Both the position numbers and the translations under genes were made by a program. Source: Faeciplasma sp964650705 (lineage in GTDB: Bacteria; Bacillota; Clostridia; Oscillospirales; Ruminococcaceae). From it: a stretch of DNA of 64,000 bases. Below are positions 25,133-34,764 of this stretch, piece by piece. Position 1 is the stretch's first letter. Each line of letters starts with the position of its first letter. Location: assembly GCA_964650705.1 (NCBI GenBank), contig CAZYUJ010000007.1, positions 41,520 through 105,519 on the forward strand, in the 5' to 3' direction. Under the pieces are notes generated by a model that made no database searches, was not told the origin of the DNA, and worked only from the letters and a program-made list of their open reading frames with translations.

Positions 25133-26239
25133 ATGAAAAAATTGGGCTTCGGACTTATGAGACTTCCGCTTATAGACCCTAAGGATCATTCAAACATCGA
25201 CATTGAAAGGGTTAAGGAAATGGTCGATGCATTTATGGCAAAGGGATTTACACACTTTGATACAGCCTATGTTTATCACGGCGGAAAGAGCGAGGTCGCC
25301 TTCAGAGAAGCAGTCGTTAAAAGATACCCAAGAGACAGCTTCACAGTGACCGACAAGCTCCCTTTGTTCAACAGACCCGACAGAGCGGGAATGGAGAAGA
25401 TCTTTGCCGAAATGCTTGAAAGATGCGGAGTTGAATATTTTGATTACGTTTGGCTCCACGCTTTGGGAAGAGATCTTTATAACTATGCTCAAGAGGTCGA
25501 TGCTTTCGGATATCTCAACCGGCTTAAGGCTGAGGGGAAGATCGTCAACGTCGGCTTCAGCTTCCACGATAACGCCGAGGTCTTGGACAAGATCCTTACT
25601 GAACACCCTGAGGTCGATGCTATCCAGCTTCAGATCAACTATCTTGACTGGGAGGATCCGGGCGTTCAGTCCCGCAAGTGCTACGAAGTTGCTTGTAAGC
25701 ACGGCGTTCCCGTTATCGTTATGGAACCCGTCAAGGGCGGCGCATTGGCTGTCCCCCCGAAAAAGGCAGAAAAGATACTCAAGGACTATAACCCCGATGC
25801 TTCCTGTGCTTCTTGGGCTATAAGATATGCCGCAAGCTTGGATAACGTCGTGAACGTTTTGAGCGGTATGTCCAACATGGATCACATCAACGACAACACT
25901 GCATATATGGAGAACTTTATCCCTCTTAATGACGAGGAATATAAGGTCATTGACGAAGCCTGCAGCCAGATCAAGTTTGCAATTCCTTGTACAGCTTGCC
26001 GCTATTGTGTTGACGGTTGCCCGATGAACATCAACATTCCCGAAGTATTTGCTTGTGAAAACAAGTTCAAGCGCGGCGGAAGAGAAAGAGGCGAAGCGCT
26101 CAAGCACTACCGTGAGGAAGTTACGGTCGGAAACGGCAAGCCCACAGATTGCATCAGCTGCGGTCAGTGTGTGGATCACTGCCCTCAGCACCTTGATATT
26201 CCAAACCTTTTAGCAGAATGCGCTTTGGATCTGGATTGA
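25133..26239 (+). CDS. Aldo/keto reductase with C-terminal 4Fe-4S ferredoxin domain
   Basis: The N-terminal (beta/alpha)8 reductase domain (about 1-270) has FGLMRLP, the catalytic Asp/Tyr segment FDTAYVYHGGKSE and the later VIVMEPVKGGALA. The C-terminal part carries CTACRYCVDGCPMNINIP and CISCGQCVDHCPQHLDIP, two ferredoxin-type cysteine clusters that should bind [4Fe-4S] centres. Such proteins are common in anaerobes and probably couple carbonyl reduction or oxidation to ferredoxin; the substrate is unknown. It is a single-gene transcript with its own promoter and a strong terminator. Confidence 0.9.
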   Translation: MKKLGFGLMRLPLIDPKDHSNIDIERVKEMVDAFMAKGFTHFDTAYVYHGGKSEVAFREAVVKRYPRDSFTVTDKLPLFNRPDRAGMEKIFAEMLERCGVEYFDYVWLHALGRDLYNYAQEVDAFGYLNRLKAEGKIVNVGFSFHDNAEVLDKILTEHPEVDAIQLQINYLDWEDPGVQSRKCYEVACKHGVPVIVMEPVKGGALAVPPKKAEKILKDYNPDASCASWAIRYAASLDNVVNVLSGMSNMDHINDNTAYMENFIPLNDEEYKVIDEACSQIKFAIPCTACRYCVDGCPMNINIPEVFACENKFKRGGRERGEALKHYREEVTVGNGKPTDCISCGQCVDHCPQHLDIPNLLAECALDLD

Positions 26240-26252
26240 TCTTTGAATCGTC

Positions 26253-26290
26253 GCCGCAGATGGTTTATTAAGCCGTCTGCGGCTCTTTTT
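26253..26290 (+). terminator. Terminator after the aldo/keto reductase gene
   Basis: GCCGCAGATGG / GCCGTCTGCGGC stem followed by TCTTTTTG. Confidence 0.85.
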
Positions 26291-26346
26291 GCGATTATGT
26301 CAAAAAAGCACTTATGATTTCGTCAAGATGAACAACCTTTTTGCAA

Positions 26347-26375
26347 TTGTAAAGACGGAAAAATTGTGATATAAT
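26347..26375 (+). promoter_or_regulatory. Promoter of the solute-binding lipoprotein gene
   Basis: TTGTAA, 17 bases, TATAAT. Confidence 0.7.
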
Positions 26376-26408
26376 ACATACACTATTTACTAAAGGAGGA
26401 ACTATAAA

Positions 26409-27854
26409 ATGAAATTGAAAAGACTGATAGCTTTGGCTCTCGCTTTGGTTGCAATATTCGTGCTCGTCGGCTGCAGCAAAAATGAGAGAAAGGTCGTTAA
26501 GGTAACCCTTTCGACTGAGGACTCTGAAGCTATCTTGGCAGCAGCAGGTATCAGACTTCCCGATGCTGAAGATGCCTTGGGATCGGGAACGGCCGTTAAG
26601 TGGTTCGCTTGGTATGATCCCTTCCAGAACTATTCCGAAGCGGAGATCGTAAACACCGGTTACTTCACCTTTACCGAGAAGTACGGCTCGAGCATCAAGT
26701 GGATCGAAACTTCCTATTCCGAAAGAAACGATGACCTTGCAAACCTCGTTTTGGCAGGCACGGCACCCGACTTTGCACCTGCAGGAACCGATAACACGGC
26801 AACCTTCCCCATGAACTGCATCAAGGGTATGTATCAGCCTGTTGATGAATATATCGACTATACCGATCCTTTGTGGGCAGGTATGGCTGATGCCGCTGAA
26901 TACTTCGCTTTGGGCGACGCTCACTATGCAATGGTCACAGACATAAGCTTTAAGGACGTTGTCCCCTATAACCGCCGAGTTATGGACGAATGGGGCTTTG
27001 ACGATCCTGCTGAGCTCTTTGCCAACGACGAATGGACTTGGGACATTTGGTATAATATGTGCATGGAATTTTCCGACCCCGATGAAGACAGATATGCTCT
27101 GGACGGTTGGTATTATGTAAACGGTATCTGTGAACAGTCCACAGGTATCACCATCATTTCCAAGGACGAGAATGGTCAGTTCTATTCAAATCTTGACAAC
27201 CCCACACTCGAAGTTGCCGAAAACATGATCTATGATCTCGTTAAGAACGAGTGTACATACCGTCAGGGCACAAACTATTGGGCAGGCAGAAACGATATGC
27301 AGTACGGCGCAGGCGTCAAGGAAGGTCTTTGCTTGTTCTGGTTCTGTGACATCTCCGGCTTCAGAATGACGGTTGAAGAAGTTAACCAGATCTGGGGCGA
27401 CATCGAAGCAGGCGAGATCATGTTTGCTCCCTTGCCCAGATATCAGGACGGCGACGGAGTTTATTACCTTAACGCAACTCCTTCCGGATATATGCTCGTT
27501 TCCGGCGCCGACAACCCCGAGGGTGTAGCGCTCTTGGCAGCGTGCGAACGCTTCAAGATCATCGACCCTACCGTTGTTTCCATCGACAAGAAGCAGCTCA
27601 AGGAAAAGTATCTTTGGACTAACGAAATGCTCGATATGTATGACACCTGTAAGCAGCTCGTTTTGGACAACACCGTTATGTTCTATACAGGCGACCTCGG
27701 CGACAGCCTTAACAGCGCCTATAATTCCCTTAGCTGGGGCATCAACCGCGGCGGCGCAAGCTCCTCTTGGGCACAGCTCAAGGAACAGTATGGCGATACT
27801 TTGGAATACTACATCGAAGAGCTCAACGATATTATCGACAGCTATAACGAGTAA
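26409..27854 (+). CDS. Extracellular solute-binding lipoprotein (sugar ABC type)
   Basis: A signal peptide with lipobox FVLVGC (Cys22) anchors the protein outside the membrane. The 481-residue body resembles cluster-B carbohydrate-binding proteins: early WFAWYDPFQNYSEAEIV, the segment LANLVLAGTAPDFAPAG typical of the first lobe, and many aromatic residues (DEWTWDIWYNMCMEF) that could stack on sugars. No permease or ATPase genes are adjacent, so its partners must be elsewhere. The following GH95 gene on the same strand has its own promoter, but the context suggests oligosaccharide uptake. Confidence 0.85.
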   Translation: MKLKRLIALALALVAIFVLVGCSKNERKVVKVTLSTEDSEAILAAAGIRLPDAEDALGSGTAVKWFAWYDPFQNYSEAEIVNTGYFTFTEKYGSSIKWIETSYSERNDDLANLVLAGTAPDFAPAGTDNTATFPMNCIKGMYQPVDEYIDYTDPLWAGMADAAEYFALGDAHYAMVTDISFKDVVPYNRRVMDEWGFDDPAELFANDEWTWDIWYNMCMEFSDPDEDRYALDGWYYVNGICEQSTGITIISKDENGQFYSNLDNPTLEVAENMIYDLVKNECTYRQGTNYWAGRNDMQYGAGVKEGLCLFWFCDISGFRMTVEEVNQIWGDIEAGEIMFAPLPRYQDGDGVYYLNATPSGYMLVSGADNPEGVALLAACERFKIIDPTVVSIDKKQLKEKYLWTNEMLDMYDTCKQLVLDNTVMFYTGDLGDSLNSAYNSLSWGINRGGASSSWAQLKEQYGDTLEYYIEELNDIIDSYNE

Positions 27855-27866
27855 TACGCATTTATT

Positions 27867-27897
27867 AAGATCCGCCCTTCGGGGTGGATCTTTTTTG
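27867..27897 (+). terminator. Terminator after the solute-binding protein gene
   Basis: AAGATCCGCCC-TTCG-GGGTGGATCTT followed by TTTTG. Confidence 0.85.
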
Positions 27898-27941
27898 CCG
27901 CCCAAAACCTCATCCGCGCAATAAAATTATGCCAAACTGAC

Positions 27942-27970
27942 TTGAACATGTGCCGAGTTTAATATATAAT
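27942..27970 (+). promoter_or_regulatory. Promoter of the GH95 gene
   Basis: TTGAAC, 17 bases, TATAAT. Confidence 0.75.
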
Positions 27971-28008
27971 AAACGAGTAAACATTTATTAACAAAGGAGT
28001 GTAAGCTC

Positions 28009-30297
28009 ATGAGTGATAAACGGATCCGGCTTAATTATCCTGCGCCGACAGGTGAGGAAAAGTGGCGGGAATGGTATGGCGAAGGCTGGAATCACGCTCT
28101 GCCCATCGGAAACGGAAGCATCGGTGCTATGGTCTATGGCGATCCTAAGCACGATACTCTTCAAATGAATGAGGATACCGTCTGGTATGGCGGCGGCGGA
28201 AGAAACCGCGTCAACCCCAAGGCTAAGGGATCCTTCAAAAGGGTTAGAGAGCTTTTGCTTGAAGGAAGGATCAAAGAGGCACAGGATCTTTGTGCAAGCG
28301 ATCTTTTTGCCCGTCCCGATCAGGAGCGTTGGTATGACACCGCAGGAAACGTCTGGTTTGAATATGCACACGGTGAAACAAGCGGCTATAAACGCTCGCT
28401 CGATCTGTCAAACGCTGTTTGCTATGTTGAATACTCATCTGACGGACATAGATTTGAGCGTGAATATCTTATCTCCTATCCCGATCAGGTGATAGCGATC
28501 CACCATCGCTCACCCGACGGCGGAAAGCTGAATCTGTCCGTTGATTTTTCCCGCCGTGACCGAGAATGTGAGATCGCCCTCAACGAAACGGGCATCGCCG
28601 TTTATCAGAATCAGCCCGAAAACGGCTGCCGCTATTGCATTATGGCTGCTGCCGATAACACAGGCGGCGTTGTCATCTTTAACGAGAAGGGCTGCGACGT
28701 TTATGAAGCTGACGAGTTTACGCTTTATATAACCATAAGAACCGACTATCGCCGCGATGAGATCGGCGCTTGGTGCGAGGATAAGCTCAAAAAAGCCCTC
28801 GAATCGGGATATGAAGCGATCAAGGCTCGTCACATCGAGGATTATAAGAAATATTTCGACAGAGTTTCGCTCGATCTGGGCGGTGAGGATCTTTCTCACC
28901 TCCCGACTGATGAGCTCATTAAAAGCACCGAGCTTGATGACAGAGGTTTGGCTAATCTCTATTTCGACTACGGAAGATATCTTTTGATCTGTTGCTCTCG
29001 TCCGGGAACCGTCCCCGCAAATCTTCAGGGAATTTGGAACAAGGATCACAATCCGCCGTGGGGCTCTAAGTTCACGATAAACATCAACACCGAAATGAAC
29101 TATTGGCCTGCCGAGGTCTGTGACCTTTCCGAGATGCATATGCCTTTGTTCGAGCACCTGAGAAAAATGCTTCCGTACGGAAAAAAGGTTGCAAGCGATA
29201 TGTACGGTATGCGTGGCTTTATGGCTCATCACAATACCGACCTTTTCGGTGACTGTGCGCCTCAGGACTCTTGGATGCCGGCGACTGTTTGGCCGATGAG
29301 TGCCGCTTGGCTTTGCACACACATCTGGACACATTATGAATATACCAATGATGTCGAATTCCTGCGTGAATATATAGACATTTTGAAAGAGACCTGTCTT
29401 TTCTTCACCGACTATCTCTTTGAGGTTGACGGCAAGCTGTTAACAGGCCCTTCTGTCTCACCTGAGAACACATATATCCATCCGTCGGGCGAATCGGGAA
29501 CGCTTTGCGTCGGGCCCACGATGGATAGCCAGATAATTCGGGATGTTTTCACCTCTTGCATCGAAGTCTCAAAGATGCTCGGGCTGGAGGATGAGCTGAC
29601 CGCAACCCTTGAAAAAATGCTTCCAAAGCTTCCGAAGCCTTCAATCGGCAAGCACGGACAGATCATGGAGTGGGCTTATGACTATGATGAGGCAGAGCCG
29701 GGTCACAGACATATCTCTCATCTTTACGGACTTCACCCATCTTGCCAATTTACTTACGAAAAGACACCTGATCTGATGGCGGCTTCCCGAGTTACTTTGG
29801 AAAGAAGACTCGCAAGCGGCGGCGGTCACACAGGCTGGTCGCGTGCTTGGATAATCAATATGTGGGCGCGTTTGCGTGACGGCGAAAAAGCAGGCGAAAA
29901 CGTTTCTGCGCTTTTGCACCGTTCGACCTATCCCAACCTTTTCGATATGCATCCGCCCTTCCAGATCGACGGCAACTTCGGCGGAACCGCAGGCATTGCC
30001 GAAATGCTCTTACAGAGCCAGAACGGAATCATCGTTTTGCTCCCCGCTTTGCCTAAGAATTGGGAGTCGGGACGTGTCAGCGGTCTTAAGGCGAGGGGAA
30101 ATGTTAAGGTTGACATCGTTTGGGAGAACGGCAAGGTTTCATACGCCAAGCTTACAGCATTAAGCGGCGGCGAGATAAGCTTTGTTTGTCCCGAGGGCTG
30201 TGTTTGCTCGGTTGATGACGAGATCGAGACTCAAAGCGGCGAGATCACAAAGTGCCGCGGTAACGGCGTTTATACAGTTGAGATAAACAGAATTTGA
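28009..30297 (+). CDS. GH95 family glycoside hydrolase (alpha-fucosidase/galactosidase type)
   Basis: GH95 enzymes are inverting alpha-L-fucosidases or alpha-L-galactosidases acting on xyloglucan, host glycans or related oligosaccharides. The 762 residues show the N-terminal beta domain starting ALPIGNGSIGAMVYGD and MNEDTVWYGG. The (alpha/alpha)6 barrel follows, with PANLQGIWNKDHNPPWGSKF, NINTEMNYWPAEVC and AHHNTDLFG, and later GGGHTGWSRAWIINMWARLRDG and NFGGTAGIAEMLLQS. There is no signal peptide, so imported oligosaccharides are the likely substrate. The phosphohexomutase gene starts 15 bases downstream, indicating an operon. Confidence 0.92.
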   Translation: MSDKRIRLNYPAPTGEEKWREWYGEGWNHALPIGNGSIGAMVYGDPKHDTLQMNEDTVWYGGGGRNRVNPKAKGSFKRVRELLLEGRIKEAQDLCASDLFARPDQERWYDTAGNVWFEYAHGETSGYKRSLDLSNAVCYVEYSSDGHRFEREYLISYPDQVIAIHHRSPDGGKLNLSVDFSRRDRECEIALNETGIAVYQNQPENGCRYCIMAAADNTGGVVIFNEKGCDVYEADEFTLYITIRTDYRRDEIGAWCEDKLKKALESGYEAIKARHIEDYKKYFDRVSLDLGGEDLSHLPTDELIKSTELDDRGLANLYFDYGRYLLICCSRPGTVPANLQGIWNKDHNPPWGSKFTININTEMNYWPAEVCDLSEMHMPLFEHLRKMLPYGKKVASDMYGMRGFMAHHNTDLFGDCAPQDSWMPATVWPMSAAWLCTHIWTHYEYTNDVEFLREYIDILKETCLFFTDYLFEVDGKLLTGPSVSPENTYIHPSGESGTLCVGPTMDSQIIRDVFTSCIEVSKMLGLEDELTATLEKMLPKLPKPSIGKHGQIMEWAYDYDEAEPGHRHISHLYGLHPSCQFTYEKTPDLMAASRVTLERRLASGGGHTGWSRAWIINMWARLRDGEKAGENVSALLHRSTYPNLFDMHPPFQIDGNFGGTAGIAEMLLQSQNGIIVLLPALPKNWESGRVSGLKARGNVKVDIVWENGKVSYAKLTALSGGEISFVCPEGCVCSVDDEIETQSGEITKCRGNGVYTVEINRI

Positions 30298-30312
30298 TTT
30301 GGAGGAGTTATT

Positions 30313-31815
30313 ATGGATTATTCGAAGCTTAGAAACGAAAGCGATATAAGAGGCATCGCCCTTGAAGGCATCGAGGGTCAGCACGTCAATTTGACAGAAG
30401 CTGCTTGCCGTGATATCGGCAGAGGTTTTGCTCTTTGGCTTATGAAGCGTACAGGCAAAAAAGACCTTCGAATCGCTGTCGGACGTGATTCACGTCTTTC
30501 GGGCCCCGATCTTGTAAGATGGATCTGTGAAGCTATGGCGGAAGAAGGCGTTCACGTCACCGATCTCGGAATGGCAAGCACACCTGCAATGTTTATGACC
30601 ACAAAGACCGAAGGCTATATGTTTGACGGCTCGGTAATGGCAACAGCTTCACATCTTCCCTTTAACCGTAACGGATATAAGTTCTTCACTCCCGACGGCG
30701 GTGTTGAGGCGTCCGACATCAAGGAGATAATCGCTCTTGCAGAAAGCGATGAGCGCTCGGGTCTTTCAAAGGGCGAGATTGTCGGCGGCGAATTTATGGA
30801 CGTTTATTCAAAGCGCTTGGCTGATATGATAAGAGCTGCCTCGGGCGAAGAAAAGCCTTTGGCAGGACTTAAGATCGTTGTTGACGCAGGTAACGGCGCA
30901 GGCGGATTCTATGCTCACAAGGTTTTGGTTCCCTTGGGCGCAGATATTTCGGGTTCACGCTATTTGGAGCCCGACGGAAGCTTCCCCAACCATATTCCCA
31001 ACCCCGAGGATAAGGACGCTATGGCGAGCATCACCGAAGCTGTCAAGGAAACAGGCGCTGACCTTGGCGTTATCTTCGACACCGACGTTGACAGAGCAGG
31101 CGCTGTTTTGCCTGACGGAAGCGAGCTCAACCGCAACCGCCTGATCGCAATTTTGTCTGCTATCCTCTTGCGTGAAACTCCCGGAACAACGATCGTCACC
31201 GACTCGGTAACGTCGTCCGGCCTTGCAAAGTTCATTGCCGCAAAGGGCGGCGTTCACCGCAGATTCAAGCGAGGATATAAAAACGTTATCAACGAGTCGA
31301 TAAGACTTAATAATGACGGCATTGACAGCCGGCTTGCTATCGAAACCTCGGGTCACGGCGCATTCAAGGAAAACTATTTCCTCGATGACGGCGCATATAT
31401 CGTCACAAGACTTATTATCGAGCTTTCGCGTGCGAGAAAGCTTGGATATACCTTGGGCTCGCTGATCGCAGACCTTGAAGAGCCTGCCGAGAGCCGCGAA
31501 TTCAGAATGGGCATCACACTTGATGACTTCAAGCCCTATGGCAAGGACGTTATCGCGTGCCTTGAGGAGTTTGCAAGGACCAAGGAAGGCTGGAGCCTTG
31601 CGGCTGACAACTTTGAGGGCGTCAGAGTTAACCTTGATGAAGCTCACGGAAACGGCTGGTTCTTGTTAAGACTTTCTCTCCACGAACCTCTTTTGCCGCT
31701 TAATATCGAAAGCAACGATGTCGGCGGCGTGAAGATAATCGCAAGAGAGCTTTATGAGTTTATCGAAAAGTTTGACAAGCTCGATTCAAAGAAGCTTGCG
31801 GAATTTGCAAAGTAA
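30313..31815 (+). CDS. Phosphoglucomutase/phosphomannomutase
   Basis: Alpha-D-phosphohexomutase superfamily, 500 residues. The substrate-phosphate region near the start reads NESDIRGIAL, with RIAVGRDSRLSG. The active-site serine loop is MATASHLPFNRNGYKFF (Ser in TASH). The metal-binding loop is FDTDVDRAG and the sugar-binding loop ETSGHGAFKENYFLDDGAY. The TASHLP variant instead of TASHNP is common in clostridial members. It interconverts hexose 1- and 6-phosphates released by oligosaccharide breakdown. Co-transcribed with GH95 and closed by a terminator. Confidence 0.9.
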   Translation: MDYSKLRNESDIRGIALEGIEGQHVNLTEAACRDIGRGFALWLMKRTGKKDLRIAVGRDSRLSGPDLVRWICEAMAEEGVHVTDLGMASTPAMFMTTKTEGYMFDGSVMATASHLPFNRNGYKFFTPDGGVEASDIKEIIALAESDERSGLSKGEIVGGEFMDVYSKRLADMIRAASGEEKPLAGLKIVVDAGNGAGGFYAHKVLVPLGADISGSRYLEPDGSFPNHIPNPEDKDAMASITEAVKETGADLGVIFDTDVDRAGAVLPDGSELNRNRLIAILSAILLRETPGTTIVTDSVTSSGLAKFIAAKGGVHRRFKRGYKNVINESIRLNNDGIDSRLAIETSGHGAFKENYFLDDGAYIVTRLIIELSRARKLGYTLGSLIADLEEPAESREFRMGITLDDFKPYGKDVIACLEEFARTKEGWSLAADNFEGVRVNLDEAHGNGWFLLRLSLHEPLLPLNIESNDVGGVKIIARELYEFIEKFDKLDSKKLAEFAK

Positions 31816-31818
31816 TAC

Positions 31819-31847
31819 AGAGCCCACCCTTTCGGGTGGGCTTTTTG
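31819..31847 (+). terminator. Terminator of the GH95-phosphohexomutase operon
   Basis: AGCCCACCC-TTTC-GGGTGGGCTTTTTG. Confidence 0.9.
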
Positions 31848-31857
31848 CTTGCTCAAA

Positions 31858-32085
31858 GGTATCCGCCTTCGGCGGATATGTTTATGTGCGGCACTTGTAT
31901 GCTCGGCATACCACGCCGCACAAGGAGGGCGAAGCCCGATGCTCGCGGCGCCCGCGCCGCGAGCATCAGCCCGACCGCAATAAGCGGTCGGGCGTCCACG
32001 CCCGCATGGCGGGCGTGGACGGGGCTTCGCCCCCGAACTGCGCCGCAAGTGCGCCTTGGGCGCGTGGCGGCGCAGCCTTAGCTGC
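31858..32085. repeat. Three-arm GC-rich hairpin element (copy E4)
   Basis: It opens with the TATCCGCC-TTC-GGCGGATA hairpin also seen in copy E3. A left terminal hairpin (about 31886-31921; ACTT/CCAC loop) and a right terminal hairpin (about 32039-32075; AAGT/GTGG loop) are inverted relative to each other. The core has GGGCGAAGCCC (31927-31937), arms 31938-31967, 31969-31993 and 31994-32020, and GGGCTTCGCCC (32022-32032). Confidence 0.85.
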
Positions 32086-32147
32086 GGTTTTGATATTATA
32101 CCCAACAAAAAGGCATATGTTTTAACACATTTCGGCAATTCTTTGGT

Positions 32148-32176
32148 TTGACAATGCGTATGATTTATAATATACT
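32148..32176 (+). promoter_or_regulatory. glnA promoter
   Basis: TTGACA, 17 bases, TATACT. Confidence 0.75.
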
Positions 32177-32209
32177 TTTACTATAAACACTCAGGAAGGA
32201 TGGATCACT

Positions 32210-34279
32210 GTGTCTTGTATTATTTCTGAAGTATTCGGCAGCGAAGTTTTTAATGACAGCGTTATGAAAAAAATGCTCGCTCCCGAGGTCTATGAAGCTT
32301 TAAATTCGGGCAAGCCGATGACCATGGACATCGCAAATGCCGTTGCATCTGCAATGAAGGATTGGGCGACCGAAAAGGGCGCAACCCATTATACTCACTG
32401 GTTCCAGCCGCTCACAGGCATCACTGCCGAAAAGCACGACAGCTTTTTGTCGGGCTCACATGGCGGCAAGCCCATTTTGGAATTCAAGGGCAAGGAGCTT
32501 ATAAAAGGCGAGTCTGATGCTTCGAGCTTCCCCTCTGGCGGACTCAGAGCCACCTTTGAGGCGAGAGGCTATACCGCTTGGGACCCGACCTCATATGCCT
32601 TCATTAAAAACGGAACTTTATATATCCCCACAGCATTCTGCTCCTATTCGGGAGAGGCGTTAGATACCAAAACTCCGCTTTTGCGCTCTATGGAAGCGCT
32701 TGACCGTTCGGCGTTGAGGATCCTTGGGCTCTTCGGAAGTAACGCAAAAAGAGTCATAGCAACCTGCGGTCCCGAACAGGAATATTTCCTTATCGACCGT
32801 GAGATGTATGCAAGCCGTAAGGATCTGATCTATACGGGAAGAACCTTATACGGCGCAAAGCCGCCGAAGGGTCAGGAGCTTGAAGATCACTATTACGGAA
32901 TGCTCCGAACGAGGGTAAGCGCATTTATGCGTGATCTCGACGTTGAGCTTTGGCGTGTCGGCGTTATGGCAAAGACCGAGCACAACGAAGCCGCCCCCTC
33001 TCAGCACGAATTGGCGCCTATCTTCGATACGGCAAATATCGCATCCGATCATAACCAGCTCACAATGGAGCTGTTAAGAAAGGTTGCTCATCAGCACGGC
33101 TTCAAGTGTCTGTTGCACGAAAAGCCTTTCGAGGGCATCAACGGCTCGGGTAAGCACGATAACTGGTCGCTCTCGACCGATAACGGAGTAAACCTCTTTG
33201 AGCCCGGCAAGACCCCTGCTGAAAACGCACAGTTCCTTTTGTTCTTGGTTGCGGTCATCAAGGGTGTCAATGAATATCAGGATCTTTTGAGAATTTCGGT
33301 CGCTTCCGCAGGAAATGACCACAGACTCGGCGCGAACGAAGCTCCGCCTGCAATTATTTCAATGTTCTTGGGAGACGAGCTGACGGAAATTTTGCATTCC
33401 ATCGTTGACGGCAGAACATATGAGGGCAAGCGTGTTGATATGGAGATCGGCGTTGACGTTTTGCCTCACTTCATGAAGGACACCACCGACAGAAACAGAA
33501 CGAGTCCCTTTGCTTTTACGGGCAACAAGTTTGAGTTCCGTTCCCCCGGCTCGAGCATTTCGATAGCAGGACCGACGACGACCTTGAACACTATCATGGC
33601 TGAGGTCTTGGATGAGTTCTATGAAGAGCTGAAGGATGCAAGCGACTTTAACGAGGCTTTGGATGAGCTCATAAAGAGAACTATCATCGAAAACGAGGCT
33701 ATCCTCTTTAACGGCGACGGTTACAGCGCAGAATGGGTCGAGGAAGCCGAAAGACGCGGACTTCACAATCTTCCCACAACTCCCGATGCGCTTCCTCACA
33801 TTTTGGATGAAAAGAACGTCAAGCTCTTTGAAGATCAGGGAGTTTTCTCTCGCACTGAGCTTGAATCACGCTATACCATAAACCTCGAGAACTATTGCAA
33901 AGTGTTGAAGATCGAGGCTTTGACAATGATCGAAATGGCGAAAAAGGACATTTTGCCTGCGGTTTCCACATATGTAAGAAAGCTTGCTGAGGCTGTTTCC
34001 TGCACAACAAGCATCGCAGATGTTGAATGCGGATTCGAGACTGATATGATCAGAAAGCTGACCTCTCTTTCAACGAATATGTATAAGAAAATGCTCTCGC
34101 TTGAGGAGCTTATGGACACACTTCCTGACGGTGAGGGTCAACAGACCGCCGATTATTATAAGGACACCATCATCCCTGCGATGAATAAATTAAGAAGGGT
34201 CGCCGACGAGATCGAGACCCTTGTAGGAGAAAAATACTGGCCTTATCCGACGTATGGAAGAATGTTATTTGCAGTATAG
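32210..34279 (+). CDS. glnA: Glutamine synthetase type III
   Basis: GSIII makes glutamine from glutamate and ammonia with ATP. The 689-residue length, GKPMTMDIANAVASAMKDWA, THWFQPLTGITAEKHDSF, and AATCGPEQEYFLID-like and HNEAAPSQHELAP blocks are typical of the GlnN-type dodecameric enzyme common in clostridia and Bacteroides. The start is GTG with AGGAAGGA 9 bases upstream. The C-terminus WPYPTYGRMLFAV is encoded again five more times downstream in separate repeats, each with a stop codon. The native transcription terminator now seems to lie about 2.7 kb away at 36964-36995, beyond the inserted array. Confidence 0.95.
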   Translation: MSCIISEVFGSEVFNDSVMKKMLAPEVYEALNSGKPMTMDIANAVASAMKDWATEKGATHYTHWFQPLTGITAEKHDSFLSGSHGGKPILEFKGKELIKGESDASSFPSGGLRATFEARGYTAWDPTSYAFIKNGTLYIPTAFCSYSGEALDTKTPLLRSMEALDRSALRILGLFGSNAKRVIATCGPEQEYFLIDREMYASRKDLIYTGRTLYGAKPPKGQELEDHYYGMLRTRVSAFMRDLDVELWRVGVMAKTEHNEAAPSQHELAPIFDTANIASDHNQLTMELLRKVAHQHGFKCLLHEKPFEGINGSGKHDNWSLSTDNGVNLFEPGKTPAENAQFLLFLVAVIKGVNEYQDLLRISVASAGNDHRLGANEAPPAIISMFLGDELTEILHSIVDGRTYEGKRVDMEIGVDVLPHFMKDTTDRNRTSPFAFTGNKFEFRSPGSSISIAGPTTTLNTIMAEVLDEFYEELKDASDFNEALDELIKRTIIENEAILFNGDGYSAEWVEEAERRGLHNLPTTPDALPHILDEKNVKLFEDQGVFSRTELESRYTINLENYCKVLKIEALTMIEMAKKDILPAVSTYVRKLAEAVSCTTSIADVECGFETDMIRKLTSLSTNMYKKMLSLEELMDTLPDGEGQQTADYYKDTIIPAMNKLRRVADEIETLVGEKYWPYPTYGRMLFAV
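34238..34279 (+). repeat. glnA tail repeat R1 (functional gene end)
   Basis: Encodes WPYPTYGRMLFAV and TAG. It is followed by a hairpin module also found after R3 and R5. Confidence 0.9.
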
Positions 34280-34299
34280 TGCTCTGACTCACAAACCGG

Positions 34300-34347
34300 A
34301 AAACGGCGGTGCTTCAGCAGGAGGAACATCGTTCCGACAGCCGTTTT
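34300..34347 (+). repeat. Three-way-junction motif, form A (copy 1)
   Basis: Outer stem AAAACGGC/GCCGTTTT encloses GGTGC with a small TGC/GCA hairpin and a GGAAC-ATC-GTTCC hairpin. A perfect 32-base inverted repeat (CATCACCAATTTCG / CGAAATTGGTGATG) follows immediately and runs to the next glnA tail. Confidence 0.75.
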
Positions 34348-34378
34348 TCATCACCAATTTCGCAAGCGAAATTGGTGA

Positions 34379-34420
34379 TGGTCGTATCCGACTTACGGCA
34401 GAATGTTATTTGCGGTCTGA
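34379..34420 (+). repeat. glnA tail repeat R2
   Basis: Encodes W-S-YPTYGRMLFAV and TGA. Compared with R1 it uses ACT, TAC, GGC, GCG and GTC in place of ACG, TAT, GGA, GCA and GTA. Confidence 0.85.
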
Positions 34421-34559
34421 TCGCTGCTTTTCTCGAAGCTTCAATTATCTCTTTCGGGAAAATGGCGGTGCGCTTGAGCACGAGGCGAATCTCGCCGAGA
34501 GCCATTTTTGGTTGCCGGCTGTAGATAGTTGGCGGAGATAGCGGCGTTCGAGCCGGCAA

Positions 34560-34601
34560 TGGCCTTATCCAACGTATGGAAGAATGTTATTTGCAGTATA
34601 G
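34560..34601 (+). repeat. glnA tail repeat R3
   Basis: Encodes WPYPTYGRMLFAV and TAG; CCA replaces CCG. Confidence 0.9.
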
Positions 34602-34700
34602 TGCTCTGACTCACAAACCGGAAAACGGCGGTGCTTCAGCAGGAGGAACATCGTTCCGACAGCCGTTTTTCATCACCAATTTCGCTTGCGAAATTGGTGA

Positions 34701-34742
34701 TGGCCGTATCCGACTTACGGCAGAATGTTATTTGCGGTATAA
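34701..34742 (+). repeat. glnA tail repeat R4
   Basis: Encodes WPYPTYGRMLFAV and TAA with the ACT-TAC-GGC codon set. Confidence 0.9.
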
Positions 34743-34764
34743 ACAAAAATAAAGCCCACAGATC

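Larger units (their letters stand above)
34461..34764 (+). repeat. 304-bp direct repeat X, left copy
   Basis: Contains in order the form-B three-way-junction motif (34461-34506; outer stem AATGGC/GCCATT, GTGC/GCAC hairpin, GGCGA-ATC-TCGCC hairpin), a TTGCCGGCT/AGCCGGCAA stem, tail R3 (34560-34601), form-A motif (34622-34669), a 32-base inverted repeat and tail R4 (34701-34742). A mutated copy of the glnA terminator begins after R4. The right copy at 36673-36976 has exactly the same length and is nearly identical. Confidence 0.9.

Noticed and set aside
34254..34541. 95-codon plus-strand ORF across the glnA tail repeats
   Set aside because: It lies wholly in repeat modules (tails, hairpins), has no ribosome-binding site and repeats the same peptide as the end of the 36586 fragment because of the 304-bp repeat.
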